From assembly GCA_028065725.1 (NCBI GenBank), contig JAPTVL010000039.1, positions 1 to 31,567 on the forward strand: DNA of 31,567 bases, given 5' to 3'. A program made the translations under genes and the position numbers. Below the pieces are notes generated by a model, which was not told the DNA's origin, searched no databases, and worked only from the letters and a program-made list of their open reading frames with translations. Source of the stretch: Betaproteobacteria bacterium (GTDB taxonomy: Bacteria; Pseudomonadota; Gammaproteobacteria; Burkholderiales; Rhodocyclaceae). This document shows positions 1-7,871 of this stretch, piece by piece (position 1 is the stretch's first letter; each line of letters opens with the position of its first letter).

Positions 1-517
1 GATCGGTGAAAAAAGTCTGCGTATTGTTTTGCGCTTTAAATCCCTTCTCGCCCGGGCGAACAGCAAACGTACCTTCTCCGCTTGTGCTCCAGTTCGTCGA
101 TCCTTCCGCGCCCACAACGCCATCGGCGACAAAGCCTTTGGTGTGCGAAATTTGATGGGTCGCGGACTGTCCGAGAACGAAGTGCGTGCGGTAGCCTTCC
201 GGGTCTTTCGCAGCATCCGATTCGAGTAGGCGCTTTTCGTGGACGCCTCCGGCTTGTGATTTGTCGAGCGTGATCAGGACCGTAATGCGCGGATCGTGAA
301 CAAGGTCCATGATGATGTCGTTCAGATCCTGGTCATCCCACCCATACATATTGCAATACAGCGAGGATTTCACGCGACTGAGAACATGGCGGAGCGCCCG
401 GTGCACATCATCACGGCCCACAAACAGCAGCCGGAAATCCGGGCTTGCCGAAGCCGGAAATGCCTTCTCGCTGGTGTAGGGCGCGAGATCATCCAACTTG
501 AAATCATGCAGGCTCAT
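1..517 (-). CDS. Phospholipase D-like (HKD) protein, 3' part beyond window
   Basis: The frame opens at an ATG at 517 and stays open to the window edge, giving 172 residues. Residues around 130-150 read HTKGFVADG, then a few residues later GSTNWS. This is the HxK(x)4D...GSxN signature of the phospholipase D/nuclease superfamily. An upstream stretch with LDKSQAGGVHEK fits the core fold. Members hydrolyse phosphodiester bonds in lipids or nucleic acids, and the substrate cannot be told here. The start overlaps the stop of the upstream gene in an ATGA, so it is translationally coupled to the small membrane-protein genes behind the tailspike. A role in lysis, host membrane damage or nucleic acid degradation is possible. 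Only one HKD motif is visible; such proteins need two, by dimerisation or in the missing part. Confidence 0.75.
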   Translation of the reverse strand, partial: MSLHDFKLDDLAPYTSEKAFPASASPDFRLLFVGRDDVHRALRHVLSRVKSSLYCNMYGWDDQDLNDIIMDLVHDPRITVLITLDKSQAGGVHEKRLLESDAAKDPEGYRTHFVLGQSATHQISHTKGFVADGVVGAEGSTNWSTSGEGTFAVRPGEKGFKAQNNTQTFFTD

Positions 518-819
518 TTCTGCCGTCCCGTCTGGTACGTCAAGTCGCTGATCTGCTGCTGCAGCATCTGGAACTGCTGCATGCTGTCGCTGTGTTCCTG
601 GGCCATCGTGCGGCGGATGTCTTCGATCTGGCTGCTGTGGACCGCCTGCAAGACGTTGATCGTGACGTAGGCGGAAAGCGCGCCGGCGGCCACCGCAACG
701 ATGACGCTCTCAATCAAGCGCGTGAGCAGCGGGCGTTTGCCGATTTCCTCGGTGGCGAGCATGGCAGCGAAGGGGATGTGCTGGTGAAGCCAGCTCAGGA
801 TTGATGTTTTGTCTTGCAT
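514..819 (-). CDS. Small single-span membrane protein with coiled-coil tail
   Basis: The product is 101 residues. A short N-terminal region is followed by one hydrophobic segment at about residues 34-58 (VIVAVAAGALSAYV inside it). A polar, Gln-rich, coiled-coil-like tail then runs to the C-terminus. An AAGGA Shine-Dalgarno lies a few bases before the ATG. Its start lies inside the end of the upstream membrane-protein gene and its end overlaps the PLD-like gene. The position after the tailspike, next to another small membrane protein, suits a lysis role. One span followed by a coiled coil is the shape of an i-spanin (Rz type), while the size also allows a holin. I recognise no specific family. 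Confidence 0.65.
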   Translation of the reverse strand: MQDKTSILSWLHQHIPFAAMLATEEIGKRPLLTRLIESVIVAVAAGALSAYVTINVLQAVHSSQIEDIRRTMAQEHSDSMQQFQMLQQQISDLTYQTGRQK

Positions 820-1061
820 GGCCGTCCTTTGCGGTCAATCGGCAATAAAAAAACCGCCCGAAGGCGGATATATGAATCGGCTATTACGCCATACGAATCC
901 AGCAGCCATCCGACGATGAGGATGGGCGTTGCCATGATCTCGCTGGCCTTGGTCAGCTTGCCGTTGTTGCGCGCCGACAGCAGCGCCATGATGGCAAGGA
1001 AGAATAGCCACGTCGCATAGATCAAGCCGATGTAAAAGCCTAGGGTTTCAAGAATTGTCAT
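795..1061 (-). CDS. Small two-span membrane protein, holin candidate
   Basis: The product is 88 residues from the ATG at 1061, chosen because GGAGG sits just upstream; a GTG four codons earlier is less well placed. Two hydrophobic segments are visible at about residues 8-30 and 43-60, joined by a basic loop (RNNGKLTK), and the tail is basic. Size and topology resemble phage holins, but no family motif is seen. The gene starts inside the 3' end of the 31-residue ORF and ends inside the start of the next membrane protein. Oddly, a complete intrinsic terminator lies within the last third of the reading frame, so full-length mRNA needs read-through or antitermination. Confidence 0.6.
   Translation of the reverse strand: MTILETLGFYIGLIYATWLFFLAIMALLSARNNGKLTKASEIMATPILIVGWLLDSYGVIADSYIRLRAVFLLPIDRKGRPCKTKHQS
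847..867 (-). terminator. Intrinsic terminator with UUCG loop, inside a reading frame
   Basis: On the minus strand a CCGCC/GGCGG stem closes a TTCG tetraloop and is followed directly by seven T residues. This is a textbook rho-independent terminator. It lies inside the 88-residue membrane-protein gene and before the 101-residue gene, so it would split the leftward late transcript just after the tailspike region unless transcription is antiterminated. Confidence 0.8.
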
Positions 1062-1143
1062 TTCGTCCTCCACACCAGTTACAGGCTTCTCCCCTGCCGA
1101 TCTGATACCAGCAGCGCTCTACGGGGCAGTAGTGGCACCACAT
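1048..1143 (-). CDS. 31-residue Cys-knuckle peptide
   Basis: A short frame begins at an ATG two bases after the tailspike stop codon and ends inside the start of the next membrane-protein gene. It encodes 31 residues with two CxxC pairs, C3/C6 and C21/C24, plus H4 and C11. Two CxxC knuckles about 15 residues apart are typical of a structural zinc ribbon. The Shine-Dalgarno is weak, so translation would depend on coupling to the tailspike. The compact packing supports a real gene, but at this length chance is not excluded. Confidence 0.45.
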   Translation of the reverse strand: MWCHYCPVERCWYQIGRGEACNWCGGRNDNS

Positions 1144-1145
1144 GG

Positions 1146-2834
1146 TCAGTACCCGATGGCGATGTAACTCACGCCCGTTGTCGCAGCCGAACAGTGTCCG
1201 TTGAACCCGGTCTTTGTCGGGGTATCGAACCAAGCCGCCGCAGTCGTTGAAGATGCTGAATCCGCCGCCGGCAAAACTGCGATCACACCATTCTGGAACG
1301 GTTTTGAAAATGTCACAGCAACCGCCGCACCAGCAGTTGCGCTGGATGTGAACGTACCGCTTTGCATCACGAGCCCATTGCCGAAATTGGAATAGGTCGT
1401 GTCCGTTGCCCCAACGCAGCCGATGATGTCCGAGTTTGCACCGTCAGCGATCTGCGCTCCGCTGTTTCCTTCGGCAATGACTCCGGTCAGTTTGACCCCG
1501 GAGCACGTCGAGTCGATGTAAATGCCATCGACGTTCCCGGTAAGGCCATAACCTGATCCAGTGCGCGTGCCCACCACATTGACGTTCTGCGCGCTAGCGC
1601 CAATGGAAATTCCCGAACCGCCGTTTTGCCCGCACTGGCCTCCAACGATGTCAATGTTTTTTGCGTTGGTGCCGGTGATGTAAATGCCGTCAGAAGCGCA
1701 AAGATTCGCTTGAGGCGAGATAATGCACACACCATCCACGGTCCCCGCGCTTCCGTCAATGGCAATCCCTCGGCCGCTGGAACTGCTGGTTTCACACTGC
1801 GTCAGGTAGGTGCGCACGACAGTGCCACCAGCTTGCGGGGCGATGTGCACGTTGAAGTTCTGCGCGCTGTCAAAATAGGTGTTGACAGCCATGACAGACG
1901 CGACGGTCTGCCCGCTGCCCGGAATCAGCAGCAGGTTCGTCCCTTGCTTGATAATGTTGCTATTCGTGATTTGCAATGCGCCGCATGCTACGACCAAAAT
2001 GCCAGCGATGGGAGTGACGGTTGGCACGTAGCCAATCATTTTGTCAATCACCAAGCCGCCCGCGTAACCCGTCAGATTCACCCCAACCGAGGAAGTAGTA
2101 GCCGCCACATTGAGATCGACCCCCTCGTAAATGCCAACATTGCCCGATCCGGTGATGCCGGTGTAATAGTTGGACAGCCGCACATTGCGGATGTTTTCGC
2201 TGCTGCACGAGCACGTAATCAGCGAGCCGCTTGTGGGGGCACTTGGCCCTTGCAGCGTCATGTCGGCTAAGTCGAAGAACTGCGCGCTGAAGCTGAAAAT
2301 GCTTGCGTTGGCTTGATTGGTCTGAATGACGGTGACGTACTTGCCTGCCCCCCTTATCGACAGGGGGGACGACACCGTAATCAAACTGCTGACAAGGAAA
2401 GATCCTTCTGGCACGCGCAGACAAGTTTTCGCTGCGATGGCAGCATTGACCGCCGCTTGAATCGCCGCCGTGCTATCCGCCACGCCTGTCGGGTCAGCGC
2501 CGAACTGCAAAACACTCACAGACGATTGTAGGTTATTACCAACTGCATATGTCGCTTGATTGATTTGATTACCAAGCGCGTCGTAGAACGTGAAGACATA
2601 TGTCAACCCAGCCACCAAAAAAAGCTGGCGACTTTGCCCAGAAGAGTCGGAAATTTCCCCGCGGGAGTTGAGCGGGATAGGATTTGGAAGAGGCGTGCTC
2701 CCCTGCTCGTCTTGGTATGTCGGGAAGTTGACGCCGCCCACCTGCGTCAGGATGCTTCCCCCGACGTTCGGTCGTCCGGAGTTGTCGAAGAACTGCAGGA
2801 TTGGCGTAAGTGCGAGACCGACAGCGGCGCTCAT
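1146..2834 (-). CDS. Tailspike protein (head-binding domain, beta-helix, gp53-like C-terminus)
   Basis: The protein is 562 residues and receptor-binding, likely trimeric and possibly a polysaccharide-degrading enzyme. Residues 1-100 resemble the P22-type head-binding domain in layout, with a GSILTQVGG strand and FYDALGNQ near its end. The motif FGADPTGVADSTAAIQAA starts a pectate-lyase-3 type right-handed beta-helix, followed by many short NV/GI repeats up to about residue 470. The last 80 residues end in YIAIGY, as in gp53-like C-terminal tail-fibre domains. Catalytic acids cannot be assigned by eye. As in P22, the gene follows the ejection proteins. GGAG precedes the ATG. It is separated from the upstream operon by an opposite-strand gene, so it may have its own promoter. 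Confidence 0.85.
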   Translation of the reverse strand: MSAAVGLALTPILQFFDNSGRPNVGGSILTQVGGVNFPTYQDEQGSTPLPNPIPLNSRGEISDSSGQSRQLFLVAGLTYVFTFYDALGNQINQATYAVGNNLQSSVSVLQFGADPTGVADSTAAIQAAVNAAIAAKTCLRVPEGSFLVSSLITVSSPLSIRGAGKYVTVIQTNQANASIFSFSAQFFDLADMTLQGPSAPTSGSLITCSCSSENIRNVRLSNYYTGITGSGNVGIYEGVDLNVAATTSSVGVNLTGYAGGLVIDKMIGYVPTVTPIAGILVVACGALQITNSNIIKQGTNLLLIPGSGQTVASVMAVNTYFDSAQNFNVHIAPQAGGTVVRTYLTQCETSSSSGRGIAIDGSAGTVDGVCIISPQANLCASDGIYITGTNAKNIDIVGGQCGQNGGSGISIGASAQNVNVVGTRTGSGYGLTGNVDGIYIDSTCSGVKLTGVIAEGNSGAQIADGANSDIIGCVGATDTTYSNFGNGLVMQSGTFTSSATAGAAVAVTFSKPFQNGVIAVLPAADSASSTTAAAWFDTPTKTGFNGHCSAATTGVSYIAIGY

Positions 2835-2867
2835 TGCGTGACTCCGGAGCTAGGATGAGAATGCGGC

Positions 2868-3104
2868 ATGGATAGGCAACAGGCGATGCAGCTCGCGGCC
2901 ACGGTCACGGCGATCACGGGCATCAAAGAAGTGGTGGTCAATCCCGTGGTGCGTTGGCTGCATCGACGCGGCGTGCTCAAGGGTCCGCTGCACCCGCCGT
3001 TCTTCAGCTTGCTTGTGCGCTGGCGCAACATCGGTGCGTTTCTGGCCTTCTGCGTGGTCTGGTACGCACTGCTGTGGGGCGTCTTTCTCGCCCTGGGCGG
3101 ATAG
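2868..3104 (+). CDS. Opposite-strand small membrane protein, exclusion candidate
   Basis: The product is 78 residues and is the only likely plus-strand gene in the leftward block. It has an amphipathic, basic N-terminal half (VRWLHRRG) and one strong membrane span at about residues 54-77. It fills the gap between the ejection-protein gene and the tailspike almost exactly, with only 13 bp to one and 33 bp to the other. The minus-strand frame over the same bases reads as a basic shadow. A GGATGAG stretch lies before the ATG. A weak promoter, TTGCGT-17-GAGAAT, can be drawn upstream. P22 keeps sieA and immI at this site, so a lysogen-expressed superinfection exclusion or conversion protein is the best guess. 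No sequence similarity to SieA is claimed. Confidence 0.65.
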   Translation: MDRQQAMQLAATVTAITGIKEVVVNPVVRWLHRRGVLKGPLHPPFFSLLVRWRNIGAFLAFCVVWYALLWGVFLALGG

Positions 3105-3117
3105 CGATTCATGGCCG

Positions 3118-5295
3118 CTACCTCGCTTGGTCGAGGGACACCGCGGCGGGGATCGTCAAGCGAGTCGCCAGACGGTTGCGCGCCCCTTGGATCGGCGTTG
3201 CGCTCAGCAGAGACTTGAGGGTGACCCCAGGATTGAGGGCAGCCTGCATATCGCTTTGTGTCTTAGCCGCGTCCAGTCCCTCCGCGATGCTGCGCGCCAG
3301 TGGGAAATGCTTGATGATCTGCGCCGGCGCGCTGTTCTTGAGCATGGAGATACCGGCATTGACCACTGCCGAGCCCGTGTTTGAGGTATTAACGGCGGCT
3401 GCAACCGGAAATTTCTTGGCGGCCTCAACCGTCGAGGCAAGGTTTTTGAACGTCCCTACGGCAGGCGCGGGGAGCAGCGCATCCAGTCGGGCGGATTTCA
3501 CCGGATCGTTGGCCCAGCCACGCAGAACCTGATCTGAAACCACACCGCGTTGATCCGAGGCCGAGCTGAGCGCTTGCCGCTTGATCTCGCCCATCAACGT
3601 GCGCCCGATCGTCTGCGGCGCGTTCGGGTCGAGCTGGCTCAGGAACTGCAGGTTCTTGGCCGCGACGGATGGCGGCGCGTTCAGGAAGTGCGCGCCGAAC
3701 AGCTGCTCAGGCGGCTTGCCGTCCATCACCACGGACTTGACCAGCGGCTGATAGCTCGGGTTGGGCTGGCCGTTGGGCAGCTTGGGATCGACGAGCGACA
3801 TCTGCTGTGCATGGGCTTGGCGTGCGGCCATGTACGCCGATCGCGCTTCCTCGCCTGCGTCATCGGCAATCGGCGCGTCGGCCAGAATGCGCCGGGCTTG
3901 GTTGATGGCGTAGGCGGTCGAGCCGTCCGCGCCTCGCGCCGCATCGCCCCAGATCTTGTCGAGCGACTGCATCTGCGCAACGGTGAACGGCAGCTCGCCG
4001 CTGCCAAGCTCGTCGATGGTGCGCTTGATGTTGGTCGGCAGCGTGTCGTAGACGTGGCTGGCCTGGGGCGTGTCGAGCGCCGACTTGATGTTGTCGGCTG
4101 CGGCCACGCCATCCATGCCGGCCGACTGCCCCTGGGAGTTGCGCACGGCGCTGTACAGGGCGTTCTTGCGCGCCTGCAGCGTGTCCCAGAAGGACTGCAC
4201 CCCCTGCTGGATCTGGTTGCCCGTCTCCACCGGATCAGGGGCATTTTTGGCGCCCAGGGCATCAAGGTTGCCGATGAACGCCGCGTTTTGCTGCTGCAAT
4301 CGCGCGGTCAGTGGTTCGCCGACACCTTGTATGCCGCGCAGGTTCTGTTCGCGCGCAAACAGCATCGGGTCGCCCGTGGCCTGTCCGCGTGTGAGCTGCA
4401 CCGGAACTGGCAAGGATTCTGCCTTTGCACGATTGGCAATGGCGATCGGCGAAATATCGGCTCCTGTGTCAAGCGCGGATTGCACGTCGGTGCGCATGCC
4501 CTTGAGCAGCCCGAGGTTGATCGTCGATGGATCGGTGCCTGTGGAAGAAAGAGCTTCCTTGATGGCTTGATCGGCCGCCGCACTCGAGGAGGTCGAGCCC
4601 TGCGAGACGAGATTGCGCACCTTGTTCGTGGCAAAGCGCAATGCCGGAACGACGCCTTCAACGAGGCCGCCCATAGCGCCACCCGTGGTGCCACCGGAGA
4701 TCGCGCCTTTGGCGGTGTCCCACCACACGGAATCCGGCGAAACCGAGGTGCCTGCTGCCTGCGCCGCGCCGATGCCGGCGCCCTGAGCGGCTGCCTGACC
4801 AACGCGACCAACAACCGTCGCCGCGGCGTCTTCAGGCGCCAGGTAGTTGATCGGATTGGCCACGTTTCCAGCAAGCCGCCACCAGTCGATGCCCGTTTGC
4901 CCAGCCTGCGCGCGCGCCTGGTCATAGGCCTGCTCGCGGCCCGCCACGATGTTGTCCCAGTCTGAATTGCTGACTGGGGCAAAGAGAGATGCGGCGCCAT
5001 GAGCGCCTATGGCATCCAAACCTTTCCGCGCCACAAATCGACCAAACTCCGTGAGTTGAGAAAGCAACGGAGTTTGCTGCGCCAGTCGGCCCAGGCCATA
5101 CACCGGATCCATCAGCCCCGTTTCTGCGCTCTGGAGAGGTGTCGGGGCCGGGAGCGGGGGCGGAGCGGGAGCCTCCTGTCCTGCCGCCTGCAGCGCCGCC
5201 ATGATGTCCACAGGTTGCTGCGCAGGCGACGGCGCGGCGGATGGCTGATCGCTGCTCCCAACGGCATTCAAGGCACCGAGGATGTCGACCGGCAT
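3118..5295 (-). CDS. Ejection/internal virion protein (P22 gp16 position)
   Basis: The protein is 725 residues and is the third and last of the genes in the P22 gp7-gp20-gp16 position. It would travel in the capsid and enter the host with the DNA. The N-terminus carries a duplicated short motif, PVDILGALNAVG at residues 2-13 and PVDIMAALQAAG at 28-39, separated by Pro/Ala-rich linkers. A Gly/Ala-rich stretch around residues 160-215 could be membrane-active, and a long helical region rich in Gln and Ala follows. I recognise no enzyme motif. The start overlaps the upstream stop in a TGATG. The functional call rests on order, size and composition rather than a diagnostic motif. Confidence 0.65.
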   Translation of the reverse strand: MPVDILGALNAVGSSDQPSAAPSPAQQPVDIMAALQAAGQEAPAPPPLPAPTPLQSAETGLMDPVYGLGRLAQQTPLLSQLTEFGRFVARKGLDAIGAHGAASLFAPVSNSDWDNIVAGREQAYDQARAQAGQTGIDWWRLAGNVANPINYLAPEDAAATVVGRVGQAAAQGAGIGAAQAAGTSVSPDSVWWDTAKGAISGGTTGGAMGGLVEGVVPALRFATNKVRNLVSQGSTSSSAAADQAIKEALSSTGTDPSTINLGLLKGMRTDVQSALDTGADISPIAIANRAKAESLPVPVQLTRGQATGDPMLFAREQNLRGIQGVGEPLTARLQQQNAAFIGNLDALGAKNAPDPVETGNQIQQGVQSFWDTLQARKNALYSAVRNSQGQSAGMDGVAAADNIKSALDTPQASHVYDTLPTNIKRTIDELGSGELPFTVAQMQSLDKIWGDAARGADGSTAYAINQARRILADAPIADDAGEEARSAYMAARQAHAQQMSLVDPKLPNGQPNPSYQPLVKSVVMDGKPPEQLFGAHFLNAPPSVAAKNLQFLSQLDPNAPQTIGRTLMGEIKRQALSSASDQRGVVSDQVLRGWANDPVKSARLDALLPAPAVGTFKNLASTVEAAKKFPVAAAVNTSNTGSAVVNAGISMLKNSAPAQIIKHFPLARSIAEGLDAAKTQSDMQAALNPGVTLKSLLSATPIQGARNRLATRLTIPAAVSLDQAR

Positions 5296-7103
5296 CAGAG
5301 CGCCCCCAGCGAGCGCAACACCTGCGCCTTCTTGGCCAGCTCCTTGGCCTCGGCCTTGGTGATGTGCGTCTGCGCATACTTGAGGGCATCGGCTTGGTCG
5401 GGCAGCCCGTGCATCTCAAAGAGACGCGGATCGGCGTTGTCACGCCAAAGCTTCTCGAACTGCTGCTCATTGGCCAGTGAGTTGCCGGGCTGCTTGAGCC
5501 AGTTGTCCATGGCGTCAGCCTTGGCCACGCCCATGCGCACGAGCGACTGCTGATACTCGGCGATCCCGATGATGGCCTGCGGGCCAATCTGGGCATTCGG
5601 GTTCTGGTGCATCGCCAGATCGATGCGCGCGTCCGAGCCGTCGAGCCCGAGCTGCTTGCCCATGCGCACGGCGTTCTGGGCCATGAACTTGGCCAGTTCG
5701 TTGTAGTTGGTCGCGTACTTGGTGGCCCCACCCATGCCAGGGATGGCCGACACGGCGGTGGCCAGCTTGGCCACATCAGCACTGCCCGGGCCCAGGTAGA
5801 GGTTGGGCGTCTGGGCAAGCGAAACGATGTGATCGAGCACGTTCAGCTCGGTTTGCGCGTTCGCGGCTGCCAGGCGCGTCTGGTTCACCGTCTGGGTGTT
5901 CTGGTGGATGATGCTTTGCTGCCCCATCTGCAGCACCGGGGGCTGGTAGCCACCGCCCTGCGGAGCTTCTGGCTGCGTAGATGCATTGGAGGCGGCTCCC
6001 CCTTGGCCTCCGCCCAGCGTGCGCATCTCGTTTTGCAGGGCCTCGATGTTGGCCTGCGCGGCGGCGGCTTCCTGGGGCGTTTTGGCCGAGGCGAGGTTCG
6101 CCTGTTGCGTCTGCAGCTCCTGAGCCATGAGTCGGCGCGCTTCAACATCGCGCTCGGCTTGCAACGCTGGAGGGATTTGCGAACCGGGAGGCTGCGCAGG
6201 GGATTGGCTCTGGGGTTGGGCGGGGGACAACGGCGCGCCGCCACCAAGTCCAGGTTGCGCGTTGCCGCCGTGGCCGAGCAGACCGGCTTGACCCGGAGCC
6301 TCGTTGTTGTAGTAGATGAGGTTCCCCGCAGCATCGTGCGTGACACCCAAGCTCGGTGAGTAACCTTGCTGCATCTGAGGACCGTAGGGACCAGGACCTC
6401 CGGGCGCGTACTGGTTGGTCTGCGCCAGAGACAGGACGCCACCAGGGCCCGTGTAAGTCTGATTGTGGGGCTGCTGTTGTTGTTCGGTGGTGGCGGCCGG
6501 TTGCAGCTCCATCGCCATGTGCTGCAGCGCCTGATCGCGCGCGGCTTGCGGAAGCCCAGGCGTGAGGTTTTGCAGCAGCGCCTGCGCGCGCGAGATCGCC
6601 GGCGCCGCCTCCGGGTTCTGCTTGGCGTAGGCCGACAGGGCGTCCGTGATCTGTTGCGGATCCTCCTGCGTGCCGATGGCCGAGCGCACGATGCCAGAGA
6701 TGTCGTTGCGATAGTTCTGCCCCAGACCGCGCACCGCCTCGTTGAGTTGGATGCGGTTGTGCTGGGTCTGGATGATCGACTGCATGACATGCTGGCCCGT
6801 CAGCGGCAGATCGGTGTTGGCGAACTTCGCGAGCGCCACCGGATCCACTTCGCCATCAGCATCGCGCAGGGGCGTTCCATCCGGGGTCTTTCCGCTGGCC
6901 ATGGCCTGCTGGAGCAGCTCGCGCTCAGCCATCTGCTGCTGCGCCTGCTGCACCTGGCCCTGGCCCACCTGGAGTTGCTGCTGGCCGAGCTGCAGACCTT
7001 GGCGCTGCTGCGCGACGCCGAGCAGGTTGCCCAGCGTCTGGACATACTGGTTCGGGTTGGCCTGGATCTGATCCGCGACCGGAGCGCCTCCGAAATCTGG
7101 CAT
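5295..7103 (-). CDS. Ejection/internal virion protein (P22 gp20 position)
   Basis: The protein is 602 residues and extremely rich in Gln, Ala and Gly. Residues 25-75 form a Gln-rich coiled-coil-like stretch. A low-complexity Pro/Gly/Gln linker spans about 220-330, and a second helical Gln/Ala stretch follows. The C-terminal 200 residues form the more ordered part. This composition is typical of podovirus DNA-ejection proteins. The gene lies 3 bp after the gp7-like gene and overlaps the gp16-like gene by one base, so the three are made together. The call is by position and composition. Confidence 0.65.
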   Translation of the reverse strand: MPDFGGAPVADQIQANPNQYVQTLGNLLGVAQQRQGLQLGQQQLQVGQGQVQQAQQQMAERELLQQAMASGKTPDGTPLRDADGEVDPVALAKFANTDLPLTGQHVMQSIIQTQHNRIQLNEAVRGLGQNYRNDISGIVRSAIGTQEDPQQITDALSAYAKQNPEAAPAISRAQALLQNLTPGLPQAARDQALQHMAMELQPAATTEQQQQPHNQTYTGPGGVLSLAQTNQYAPGGPGPYGPQMQQGYSPSLGVTHDAAGNLIYYNNEAPGQAGLLGHGGNAQPGLGGGAPLSPAQPQSQSPAQPPGSQIPPALQAERDVEARRLMAQELQTQQANLASAKTPQEAAAAQANIEALQNEMRTLGGGQGGAASNASTQPEAPQGGGYQPPVLQMGQQSIIHQNTQTVNQTRLAAANAQTELNVLDHIVSLAQTPNLYLGPGSADVAKLATAVSAIPGMGGATKYATNYNELAKFMAQNAVRMGKQLGLDGSDARIDLAMHQNPNAQIGPQAIIGIAEYQQSLVRMGVAKADAMDNWLKQPGNSLANEQQFEKLWRDNADPRLFEMHGLPDQADALKYAQTHITKAEAKELAKKAQVLRSLGAL

Positions 7104-7106
7104 CGC

Positions 7107-7871
7107 TCAGGCCCCTCCAGCGACGTAGGCGGACGGATTGTTGTAGGCCGTGCCGCCGTAGGTGTAAGCGCCAGTCCCAGGGCCTGCTCCGCCTCCCCCG
7201 CCGCTCATGAGACTGCCAAGCTGTAGGTAAGCCGCGCCGTTGTTGAGTCCACTCGTGAGCGAGTTCGTGCCCCCGACGATGCCGCCTGCAAGCGAGGCGC
7301 CCGCGCCAGCCTGTGCCTGGGCAATGCCAGTCCCGAGCTGCGTGCCGGAGGTGCCCACCTGCGTGGCCGCGTTCTGGCCGAGACCAGCCAATCCGGAGAG
7401 GCGCGAGAAAATGTTGTTCTGCGCCGTCTGCTGCATGTTGAAGTAGTTGCCGTAGTACGTGCTCGCCAGGCCCTGGTTGAAGTTCATCAGGTCTTTGAGC
7501 GCAGCGCCCGAGAGCGCCCCGACACCAGGCGTGTCCGCGTTGCGGATGGCCTGGGCGCCCTGCTGCTGCTGGAACTGGTACTGCGGCGAGTTCAGGAAGG
7601 TCTGAGGCGTGAACTGCTGGGTCAGATAGCCATTGCCCAGGCCCCCGGTGTTCGAGGTTCCAGGCTGCAAACCCATCAGCTGGTTGAGCCCCGTCGTCGC
7701 GCCGTACCCAGCCTGGATGAAGGGCTGCTCCTGCTGGTTGACCGTGTTGAACATCCCCTGCTGCGTGGCGGCCGCTTGTTGCTGCGCGCCAGCCTGGGTG
7801 CTGGCTGCTTGTTGCGAGCCGGCATAGCCCAGAAGAGCTGCTCCGCCGATAGCGACCGCGACCCAACTCAT
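7107..7871 (-). CDS. DNA transfer/ejection protein (P22 gp7-like)
   Basis: The protein is 254 residues. An N-terminal hydrophobic, Ala/Gly-rich helix (VAVAIGGAALLGYAG) is followed by a Gln-rich stretch, then a GQNAATQ region and Gly-rich repeats near the end. This matches the general appearance of podovirus gp7-like DNA transfer proteins, which are small, N-terminally hydrophobic and ejected first. It opens the ejection-protein block and overlaps the cupin-like gene upstream by four bases. Confidence 0.7.
   Translation of the reverse strand: MSWVAVAIGGAALLGYAGSQQAASTQAGAQQQAAATQQGMFNTVNQQEQPFIQAGYGATTGLNQLMGLQPGTSNTGGLGNGYLTQQFTPQTFLNSPQYQFQQQQGAQAIRNADTPGVGALSGAALKDLMNFNQGLASTYYGNYFNMQQTAQNNIFSRLSGLAGLGQNAATQVGTSGTQLGTGIAQAQAGAGASLAGGIVGGTNSLTSGLNNGAAYLQLGSLMSGGGGGAGPGTGAYTYGGTAYNNPSAYVAGGA

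Noticed and set aside
1146..2834. Diversity-generating retroelement target in the tailspike
   Set aside because: No reverse transcriptase or template repeat is visible in the window; the C-terminus is a normal gp53-like end.
2831..3112. 93-residue minus-strand frame in the gap before the tailspike
   Set aside because: Low-quality Ser/Thr/Arg composition; the plus-strand frame in the same bases has a clean membrane span and fits the gap.
3550..4965. 471-residue plus-strand frame across the ejection gene
   Set aside because: Composition of a shadow frame; the minus-strand frame is longer, has ribosome sites and coupled neighbours.
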